The translations under genes were made by a program, and so were the position numbers. The notes beneath the pieces are model-generated. The model saw nothing but the letters and a program-made list of their open reading frames with translations, was not told where the DNA came from and did not search any database. A stretch of 50,791 bases of DNA from an uncultured Prevotella sp. (GTDB lineage Bacteria > Bacteroidota > Bacteroidia > Bacteroidales > Bacteroidaceae), in NCBI GenBank assembly GCA_944320305.1, contig CALUGW010000019.1, positions 1-50,791 on the forward strand, in the 5' to 3' direction. Shown here one piece after another: positions 44,275 through 50,791 of the stretch. How positions within the stretch are numbered: the first letter of the stretch is position 1; every line of letters begins with the position of its first letter.

Positions 44275-45003
44275 TCATCTGACAATCTTAAGACGCCGCC
44301 AAACAGCATCTGGAATCATGCGCCAAAAAAAGGTTATCAGCCGCCAGCGCCAGTCAATGACGGCGACATGGCGGCGGGCGTACACCGCGCTGACCATGGC
44401 GCGGGCCACCGGCTGCGGCCGCATGAGCAACGGGAAGCGCGGCGAATCGCCAAGCAGCGCCGTTGCAACAAATCCGGGCCGTATGTCCGTGAAACGGATA
44501 TTCAGCGAGCGCATACACGCCAACTGCTCAAGCGACTGCAGGTATGTGTTCTGAAAAGCCTTCGTAGCGGAGTACGCCGGCGCGGCGCCAAGCCCCTTCG
44601 TGCCTGCAACCGACGAGATGACAGCTATATGCCCGCCACCGTTATCGGCAAAATAGCGGAACGCGCAGCCCACCATTCTGGTGAAGCCTGTGCAGTTGGT
44701 GCCGACAGTGGCGAGTTCTTTGTCAGCATCAAGAGCCGCATTCTGCCATCCGATGCCTGCCGAGTGGAGATACAGATCCATGCCGCCGAGTTTCCCGACC
44801 AGCTCCAATAGACTGTCCGCAGCATCGGCAGAGCCAACATCGACAGCCTGCGCCACCACCCTGTCGGGGCACATATCGACAAGCTCCTGCAACAATGCTT
44901 GACGACGGGCGGCCACACCGAGTGACCACCCGTCGTCAAGCAATATCTTCGCCACCTCGAAGCCCAAGCCAGAGGAAGCTCCGACAATAACCGCACGCCT
45001 CAT
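44275..45003 (-). CDS. Short-chain dehydrogenase/reductase
   Basis: The 242-residue classical SDR has the cofactor motif VGASSGLGFEVA (about 7-18), LHSAGIG, and the catalytic Ser-Tyr-Lys set (VISSVAGTKG..., YSATKAF). The C-terminus is hydrophobic and basic (WRWRLITFFWRMIPDAVWRRLK), suggesting membrane association. Its ATG overlaps the stop of the GH105-DUF4861 gene (ATGA), so the two are translationally coupled. The substrate is unknown. Confidence 0.9.
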   Translation of the reverse strand: MRRAVIVGASSGLGFEVAKILLDDGWSLGVAARRQALLQELVDMCPDRVVAQAVDVGSADAADSLLELVGKLGGMDLYLHSAGIGWQNAALDADKELATVGTNCTGFTRMVGCAFRYFADNGGGHIAVISSVAGTKGLGAAPAYSATKAFQNTYLQSLEQLACMRSLNIRFTDIRPGFVATALLGDSPRFPLLMRPQPVARAMVSAVYARRHVAVIDWRWRLITFFWRMIPDAVWRRLKIVR

Positions 45004-47312
45004 TTTATCTCGACCTTCAGCGGCGTCTTGAGGTTAGCCATGAACGACTCGACCCTGCACTGCCACTCCTTCTGGCTGCGGCAGTCATACTTGCTCCATG
45101 CCGAGCCGAAGTAATAGGTGTACTTCTGTCCGCTCTTGTAGCCGTCCACGATGCCGAGAGCGTGGCCCGCATTGCCGTTCACCGGATTGTCGTACATCAG
45201 CTTCTTTGTTGTGGAGACGCCGTTGGGGAACAGCGCCGCAACATAAATCTGGAAGTTCTGGCCGCCGGGATTGTCCGTCGGGTCGGCATACTCAACGTAA
45301 TCGGAGCCAATAACCACGTTGTCAACATCCTCTGAATGCAGCACCACGCCAAGCCCGAGGGCAGCCGGAACCGTCAGACCGTCATACCAAACGGTCATCT
45401 TGTTGAAGTTGGAGTTCTTGTCGAGGCTCAGAATCCTGTTCTCCACCACATTGGCGTCGGTCTTGTATTTCGACGGATTGTATACAAGCTTTACCGTGAA
45501 GCGCAGCGGGCCGTTGTCAAGTATCTCATAGTCCTTGTAGCAATACGGGAACACAATATTGTCGCCATCCATCAGAGCGGGCGTTCCGCAGCCGAGTGTC
45601 GGGCCAACCTTGTAGCAGTCAAGGCCGTTGCCCTGGTCAAAGTGGTATGTGGTGCGCATTTTAAGCTCATTGGCGGCAGCCTTGTCGGTCTTCATCAGCT
45701 CTGCCACCTTGGCCTTGTTCACATCTTCAATGTAATACCGCTGCTCCACTACAAGCTCAGGAGTGTTCTTCACCCACACATCATTTCCGAACGACTGCTC
45801 GCCGGTGCGCTGCAGCGCAGGACCGTAGCAGCGGTAGGCGGCGCGGTCGTTCTCCCACGCAATGTCGTCAACACGCTCCGGATACATTCTGCCGTAGCAG
45901 GTGTTGACAAAGGTCTTGGGAGTGCCTTTCTTTATCGTAAACGTTGCGCTTCCGCTGGGACGCACGGCCACATCGAGGAGCACCTTGCCGTCGTGTGTTA
46001 TCTGGTAAGCCACCTGCTGGCCTACGGCATTAAACACCATGAACTGGCGCCCGCCACTGATGCCGAGCCTCTGATAAACGGTCTGGGCATCGAGTTCCAC
46101 CACTTCCTGGCGGAACTCCTTGCCGCTGTTTGTCACGGTCACGGCGAAAGCCTTGTCGTCGGCAGGCATGACGCTGCCGTCGTCGAAGCGCACTTTCTCG
46201 CAGGCGGCCAGAAGGAATGCTCCCGTTCCGAAATTGGCAACGTTGGCAGCAGTGAGCTTCTGCCCCTTAATCGCCCTCTCGCCTATCGGCTGGACATAGC
46301 CCACGGAGCCGTCTTCCTGCAAAGCCACGGTGGTGAGATACTCCCACGCCTTGTCGGCCACGGGGGCGCAGACGCTGCGGTCGAGCAGTCCGTTGTTCAT
46401 TCCCCACAGCAGTCCGTAGGCCAAAAGGGCCGTTCCGCTCGTCTCAGGGCCGTCGGCCTGCTTGGCGTCGAGCATTGAGCGTGTCCAGTAACCGTCCTCC
46501 TGCTGGCTCTTGCACACGGCATCGGCCAGCTGGCGGAAGCGCTCAACAAACACCGCCCGGTGCTCATAAGACGCAGGCATGTCGGCAAGCACCTTGGCAA
46601 GACCGGCCAGCGCCCAGCCGTTGCCGCGCGCCCAGAAGTCTTTATTGCCCTTCTCTGTCTTGTGCTGCGGGTAGATGTATTTTGCATCGCGGAAGTAAAG
46701 ATGCGCCTCCTTGTCGAACATCAGGTCGTCGGCATACTTGAAATTGGCGTAGAGCTTGTCAAGATAAACCTTGTCTCCGGTGACTTTGTACATCTTGGAG
46801 AGCACCGGCATGGCCATATACATGGCGTCAACCCACCACCAGAAATCATTCTCCGGCATAAGAGCCTCGCGCGTCATCACCTCTTTCGCACGCGCGATCT
46901 TGTATGGGTCGGGGTTCATCTCAAACATATCAAGGTATGTCTGGAAACAAGCCTGCCAGTCACCGAACAGCACATAGTCCATACCCTCGCCGTAATTCTT
47001 GTATTTCCATTTCAAAGGATCTTGCCCCGTGGCTCCGCTCCACTTGTTGTGGCGCGCCCATTTGTCGCTGAACTCAAGATATTTGGCATTGCCTGTGAGT
47101 CTGTAAGCCTCCATGTTGCCCGTGAAATAAACGGCATTGTCCCAAAAAGCGTTGACTTCAGCCTTGTTCGTTGCCTGCCAGTGGCTGTTCACCTTGTCCA
47201 CAATTTCCAGTGGCGACAGCTGCTGCTTGGCCTGCCCTTTCTTGGCTTTGGCGGCAGCAGAAGCCGGAACGAGCATCAAGGCTGCGGCCAGAAAACTAAC
47301 AATTTGTTTCAT
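45000..47312 (-). CDS. GH88/GH105 unsaturated uronyl hydrolase fused to DUF4861
   Basis: The product of about 770 residues has a signal peptide (MKQIVSFLAAALMLVPASAAA). A GH105-type (alpha/alpha)6 barrel follows at about 35-380, with NDFWWWVDAMYMAMP holding the probable catalytic Asp (about 162) and FWARGNGWALAGLAKVL. From about 400 to the end there is a DUF4861 domain (YGRMYPERVDDIAWENDRAAYRCYGPALQ, ILDNGPLRFTVKLVY, CRVESFMANLKTPLKVEIK). GH105 removes unsaturated galacturonate or glucuronate from oligosaccharides made by polysaccharide lyases. No lyase is in the window. It lies 53 bp downstream of the DPP4 gene; the start is moved three codons from 47321. Confidence 0.9.
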   Translation of the reverse strand: MKQIVSFLAAALMLVPASAAAKAKKGQAKQQLSPLEIVDKVNSHWQATNKAEVNAFWDNAVYFTGNMEAYRLTGNAKYLEFSDKWARHNKWSGATGQDPLKWKYKNYGEGMDYVLFGDWQACFQTYLDMFEMNPDPYKIARAKEVMTREALMPENDFWWWVDAMYMAMPVLSKMYKVTGDKVYLDKLYANFKYADDLMFDKEAHLYFRDAKYIYPQHKTEKGNKDFWARGNGWALAGLAKVLADMPASYEHRAVFVERFRQLADAVCKSQQEDGYWTRSMLDAKQADGPETSGTALLAYGLLWGMNNGLLDRSVCAPVADKAWEYLTTVALQEDGSVGYVQPIGERAIKGQKLTAANVANFGTGAFLLAACEKVRFDDGSVMPADDKAFAVTVTNSGKEFRQEVVELDAQTVYQRLGISGGRQFMVFNAVGQQVAYQITHDGKVLLDVAVRPSGSATFTIKKGTPKTFVNTCYGRMYPERVDDIAWENDRAAYRCYGPALQRTGEQSFGNDVWVKNTPELVVEQRYYIEDVNKAKVAELMKTDKAAANELKMRTTYHFDQGNGLDCYKVGPTLGCGTPALMDGDNIVFPYCYKDYEILDNGPLRFTVKLVYNPSKYKTDANVVENRILSLDKNSNFNKMTVWYDGLTVPAALGLGVVLHSEDVDNVVIGSDYVEYADPTDNPGGQNFQIYVAALFPNGVSTTKKLMYDNPVNGNAGHALGIVDGYKSGQKYTYYFGSAWSKYDCRSQKEWQCRVESFMANLKTPLKVEIK

Positions 47313-47365
47313 TTTGCACAATTATTTATTATTAATCTGATTCTGATTACAGCATCGCCACCGGC

Positions 47366-49579
47366 TCAGCGCATCTCGTCATTGAAGAAATTCACAATCT
47401 GCCGGAACAGATGGTTGCGCGTGTTGCCGCCGCTGATGCCGTGGTTGCGGTTAACGTAAATGTTCTCTTTGAAATCCTTGTCCGCCTGGACAAGAGCCTC
47501 GGTATATTCCGCCGTGTTCTGGAAGTGCACGTTGTCGTCACCCAGACCGTGGCAAATCAGCAGAGCGCCGCTCAGCTTGGCCGCACGGGCAATCGGGTTC
47601 ACTTCGTCATAACCAGTGGGATTCTCCTTCGGAGTGCGCATATAACGTTCGGAATATACCGTGTCGTAATAACGCCAGCTTGTGGGCGGAGCCACTGCCA
47701 CACCGGCCCGGAACACCGGCCTGCCCTCGCTCATGCTCATAAGCGTGTTCCATCCGCCATAGCTCCATCCCCAAATGCCGATGCGATTCTTGTCTACATA
47801 CGGCTGCGAGCCAAGCCACAGCGCCGTCTCCACCTGGTCACGGGCCTCAAGCTCGCCCAAACGGAGATAGGTGCACTTCTCGAACTCTGCGCCACGCCCG
47901 CCGGTTCCGCGGTTGTCTACACACACAACAATGTAGCCCTGCTGCGCCATATACTGCTCAAGAATGCCTCCCTGGGCACACATTCCGATGTTCCACGAGT
48001 TCATAACCTGCTGGTTGCCTGGCCCGCCATACTGGAACATTATGACCGGATAACGCCTGGAGGCATCGAATCCCGCCGGCTTTATCATCCAGCCGTTGAG
48101 CTTCACGCCCTCGGAAGTGGTGAAGCTGAACAGCTCGCGGCTGCCCGTTTCGAAAGAAGAGAACTTGTCTTTCAGCTGTTTGTTGTCTACCAGTGTGGCA
48201 AGCAACTTCCCGGAGTTGTTTCGTAAAGTGTAAGTCACAGGATTGTTCAGGTCGCTCCAGATGTTGATGAAATACTTGAAGTTGGAACTGAACACGGCAT
48301 CGTTCCATCCGGCCTTGTCGGTCAGGCACTCCGTCTTGCCGTTTTCGTGGGCAACAAACACCTGCTTGTCTGTAGGCCCGCTGGCGTTAGCCGCATAATA
48401 GACGTCGCCTGTCGACTCATCCAGGCCGTAAACATCGCTGACTTCATATTTCCCGTTGACAACACGGCGCACCAACTGCCCGTTAAGACTGTATAAATAA
48501 AGGTTCATAAAACCGTCGCGGTCGCTCGGCACAAGTATGTGGCGGTCCGTTATCTTTATTGACGACATGGCTTCCTGCTTCACATACTTGTCAACTTTTT
48601 CCTGAATGACAAGCTGGCAGACGGTGGACAACGGATTAGCCATATAAACAGACAGTATGTCCTGGTGGCGGTTCATTGTGAACACGGCCACTTTAGACGG
48701 GTCGCTTGTCATTTTGATGCGTGGGATGTAGCCGTCGGCATCGAGCGGAAGCTCCATCTTGCGCGTCTGGCGCGACTTGATGTCAAAACTGTAGACAGCC
48801 ACCTTTGAGTTCTCCCCGCCCGCTTTCGGATACTTGTAGGAGTAAAAGCCAGGATACTCGGCAAAGGCGTCGAGCGAGGGGTTGCTGCCTCTGAACAGCT
48901 GCATTGAGTACTCCTCGACATTGGTCTCGTCGTAACGTATCCAGCAGATCTGGCGGCTGTCGGCCGTAAACACCATGCTGCTGTTCGTTGCGAACTCCTC
49001 TTCATACACCCAGTCTGGCACACCATTGATCACTTCGTTGCGCTTTCCGTCCTTTGTAACCTGGCTCTCGGCATTGTCATAAAGCAGTTTCACAAGATAG
49101 ATGTTGTTGTCGCGCACAAAAGCTATCTGCTTGCTGTCTGGCGAAAAAAGCGGAGTCTGCTGAGGACCGCCGTCAGACAACGGCTCCACCTTGTTGTTGT
49201 GAATGTCGAAAATATAATAAACCGCCTTGAATGACCTGCGGTAAACCGGCGTCGTCTCGGTCTGGATGAGCATCTTCGTGCCGTCTGGACTCATAATGTA
49301 TCCGTCAACCGAATTTATCTTTGCCCCACGGACTGTGTTTGCATCGAACAAGACTGCGGCACGCTTGCCTGTCTTGAACGAATACGTCAGAATCTGCTTG
49401 CCATCCGGACTAATCTGCGCATATGTATCGCCGTCGGCCAACGGACTTACTCTTGAAAGCGACTCACCGGCAAATTCGCCCCGCGTGATGCTTTTAAGAT
49501 CAAACTTTTCGCCTGCAAGCACCGCAGACGCAGCAACAATAAATGTCGCACACATAAGTGCCATTCTTTTCATTTTCAT
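47366..49579 (-). CDS. S9B dipeptidyl-peptidase IV family serine protease
   Basis: The product of about 737 residues has a signal peptide (MKMKRMALMCATFIVAASAVLA). An eight-bladed beta-propeller follows, with the PDWVYEEEF motif (Glu-Glu) that binds the substrate N-terminus in DPP4. A C-terminal alpha/beta-hydrolase has the nucleophile GWSYGGW, the Asp in LGDDNVHF and the His in RNHGI. It removes X-Pro or X-Ala dipeptides from peptides in the periplasm. The -7 element at 49603-49610 excludes the longer frame from 49615. The gene leads the DPP4, GH105, SDR run. Confidence 0.94.
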   Translation of the reverse strand: MKMKRMALMCATFIVAASAVLAGEKFDLKSITRGEFAGESLSRVSPLADGDTYAQISPDGKQILTYSFKTGKRAAVLFDANTVRGAKINSVDGYIMSPDGTKMLIQTETTPVYRRSFKAVYYIFDIHNNKVEPLSDGGPQQTPLFSPDSKQIAFVRDNNIYLVKLLYDNAESQVTKDGKRNEVINGVPDWVYEEEFATNSSMVFTADSRQICWIRYDETNVEEYSMQLFRGSNPSLDAFAEYPGFYSYKYPKAGGENSKVAVYSFDIKSRQTRKMELPLDADGYIPRIKMTSDPSKVAVFTMNRHQDILSVYMANPLSTVCQLVIQEKVDKYVKQEAMSSIKITDRHILVPSDRDGFMNLYLYSLNGQLVRRVVNGKYEVSDVYGLDESTGDVYYAANASGPTDKQVFVAHENGKTECLTDKAGWNDAVFSSNFKYFINIWSDLNNPVTYTLRNNSGKLLATLVDNKQLKDKFSSFETGSRELFSFTTSEGVKLNGWMIKPAGFDASRRYPVIMFQYGGPGNQQVMNSWNIGMCAQGGILEQYMAQQGYIVVCVDNRGTGGRGAEFEKCTYLRLGELEARDQVETALWLGSQPYVDKNRIGIWGWSYGGWNTLMSMSEGRPVFRAGVAVAPPTSWRYYDTVYSERYMRTPKENPTGYDEVNPIARAAKLSGALLICHGLGDDNVHFQNTAEYTEALVQADKDFKENIYVNRNHGISGGNTRNHLFRQIVNFFNDEMR

Positions 49580-49602
49580 ACAAGTTTGTACTTTTAATTT
49601 GG

Positions 49603-49610
49603 CAAAGTTA
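49603..49610 (-). promoter_or_regulatory. -7 promoter element for the DPP4/GH105/SDR run
   Basis: The minus strand reads TAACTTTG, matching TAnnTTTG, 24 bp upstream of the ATG at 49579. It overlaps codons of the longer frame from 49615 and so argues against that start. Confidence 0.6.
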
Positions 49611-49623
49611 AACATTATTTCCG

Positions 49624-49631
49624 TAAATTTG
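49624..49631 (+). promoter_or_regulatory. -7 promoter element for the radical SAM gene
   Basis: TAAATTTG matches TAnnTTTG, 22 bp before the ATG at 49654. It diverges from the DPP4 promoter. Confidence 0.6.
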
Positions 49632-49653
49632 CATCCGCATTGTTTTAAATTAT

Positions 49654-50604
49654 ATGAACAACCCGATATATTCCTACAGTTCCTGGATCAGGTCCGTTTT
49701 CGCTTTCCCTGTTCAGAAAATATCAATCGACGCGGGATTCACCTGCCCCAACCGCGACGGAACCGTGGGCTATGGAGGATGCACTTTCTGCGACAACCTG
49801 TCGTTCAATCCGTCTTACTGCACCGCACGCCACACGGTGAAAAAACAGATAGAAGACGGTAAGGCCTTTTTCGCGCGGAAATATCCGGCCATGAAGTATC
49901 TTGCGTATTTCCAGGCGTACTCCAACACTTACAGCAATTCCATTGAACGGCTGAAAAGTCTGTATGAAGAGGCACTGGCAGAAGACGGCGTGGTCGGTCT
50001 GGTCATCGGAACAAGACCCGACTGCGTCAGTGAGCAGCTGCTCGATTATATCGAACGGCTCTCCGGGCAGACATTCGTAACAGTGGAATACGGCATTGAA
50101 TCCGCCAACGACAGAACTCTGAAGGCAGTCAACAGAGGCCATACTTTTGAATGTGCGCGCAAAGCCATAGAGCAGACGGCCGAAAGAGGAATAATCACAG
50201 GAGGCCACGTGATAATAGGACTGCCGGGCGAAGACGCCGCCGAATGCCTGCGACAGGCGCCGATAATATCGTCACTCAAACTGACAATTCTGAAGCTTCA
50301 CCAGATGCAAATCATAAAAGGCACGCGCCTTGCCCGCCAATACGCAGAACGCCCGTTCCACACTTACAGCGCAGAGGAATACATGAAACTGGTTGCCCGC
50401 TATCTGCAACTGACACGAAAGGACATGGTGATGGAACGTTTCGTGTCGCAATCGCCCAAAGACATGGTCATCGCGCCCAAATGGGGACTGAAGAATTACG
50501 AATTCACCAATATGCTCGTCAATTACATGAAAGCCAACGACATATATCAAGGACAGCTTTCCACACGCAAGGTGCAGACTTGCCAAACTCAAACAGAGCA
50601 ATAG
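49654..50604 (+). CDS. YhcC/TIGR01212-type radical SAM protein
   Basis: The 316-residue protein has the unusual radical SAM cluster C-x11-C-x2-C (Cys31, Cys43 and Cys46, in FTCPNRDGTVGYGGCTFCDN) typical of the YhcC family. Downstream are YFQAYSNTY, IGTRPDCV, EYGIESANDRTLKAVNRGHTF and HVIIGLPGED, all characteristic. E. coli YhcC's reaction is not established to my knowledge, so function is left open. It is monocistronic as far as the window shows. The 187 bp after the stop hold no gene I can recognise. Confidence 0.92.
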   Translation: MNNPIYSYSSWIRSVFAFPVQKISIDAGFTCPNRDGTVGYGGCTFCDNLSFNPSYCTARHTVKKQIEDGKAFFARKYPAMKYLAYFQAYSNTYSNSIERLKSLYEEALAEDGVVGLVIGTRPDCVSEQLLDYIERLSGQTFVTVEYGIESANDRTLKAVNRGHTFECARKAIEQTAERGIITGGHVIIGLPGEDAAECLRQAPIISSLKLTILKLHQMQIIKGTRLARQYAERPFHTYSAEEYMKLVARYLQLTRKDMVMERFVSQSPKDMVIAPKWGLKNYEFTNMLVNYMKANDIYQGQLSTRKVQTCQTQTEQ

Positions 50605-50791
50605 CACGGCAATGCTTGACCGTTGACATTTTCAGCACTATCCGCCTGCCCACACCTGGATAAAAACAAACAAGGCTATAGTATTTAACCATACGTTGTA
50701 AAGTGGCATATAAATTACGCGAGTTCGGGATAAGAAACGTTAGAAAAGCTCCAGTTGCCTTGTCCTTTCGATGTGTACAGGCAATGCCTCC

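Noticed and set aside
50605-50791. A tRNA or mobile-element end at the window edge
   Set aside because: No cloverleaf, transposase fragment or clear terminal repeat could be found in these bases.

Overview
The window looks like a chromosomal segment from a Bacteroidales bacterium, most likely Prevotellaceae or a close relative. The reasons are: (i) about twenty upstream sites matching the Bacteroidetes -7 promoter element TAnnTTTG; (ii) few Shine-Dalgarno sequences; (iii) typical gene families (PorT-like barrel, LysM plus periplasmic-binding protein, GldB-like lipoprotein, T9SS type B sorting domain, DUF4861 proteins, archaeal-type ProRS, SDR-type mannonate oxidoreductase beside uxuA, DPP4). 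No transposase, integrase, phage gene, CRISPR array, rRNA or tRNA was found. Most genes are housekeeping, so the unusual content is mainly between the genes.

Layout. 0.5-7.3 kb: mtgA and an OmpA-type lipoprotein (minus), proS, a DUF2461 protein, nth, a GH25 lysozyme and a zinc-ribbon membrane protein. 8-12.7 kb: a plus-strand run of DUF3298 lipoprotein, rsmG, a metallo-beta-lactamase-fold hydrolase, ruvC, a twin-ATPase ABC protein and a secreted unknown. 12.7-17.5 kb (minus): a secreted endonuclease/phosphatase-fold protein, and a tight LysM-binding protein / PorT-like barrel / POT transporter operon. 17.6-21.1 kb: a T9SS type B cargo overlapping uvrA. 21.7-28.3 kb: a porin, a GH2 beta-galactosidase, a 38-residue ORF, a major OmpA porin and a CobS-like membrane protein that seems to lack the catalytic aspartates. 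28.4-30.5 kb (minus): uxuA plus SDR for hexuronate catabolism, with a LacI-type palindrome upstream. 30.8-38.2 kb (plus): degP, ffh, folD, a tiny TPR protein and a four-subunit 2-oxoacid:ferredoxin oxidoreductase. 38.5-43.7 kb: a small lipoprotein, mtaB with a GT2 glycosyltransferase, a DUF4861 protein and gldB. 44.3-49.6 kb (minus): DPP4, a GH105-DUF4861 fusion and an SDR. The last gene is a YhcC-type radical SAM protein.

The most unusual signal is a family of intergenic composite elements. Every gene-free gap longer than 500 bp (five of five) holds an array of degenerate direct repeats with an exact 22-bp period, each unit centred on GGCC. In three loci (about 107-400, 7510-7820 and, inverted, 43825-44110) the array leads into a fixed structure: a GTTGCACAC box, four 9-bp TATAAGG-like repeats, a second GTTGCACAC box exactly 54 bp after the first, and a conserved tail ending in TTTTTAAC 84-85 bp further on. 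In many units the right arm is complementary to the left arm of the next unit, so the array could form a chain of small hairpins. I do not recognise this element; it may be a non-autonomous repeat, a structured RNA or a chromosome-organising site.

Secondary leads are the degenerate CobS paralogue, apparently leaderless nth and ruvC, a Shine-Dalgarno-rich oxidoreductase operon, the GH105-DUF4861 fusion, and a paired inverted-repeat structure near 38.2-38.35 kb. All calls come from reading the sequence; no database search or folding program was run.
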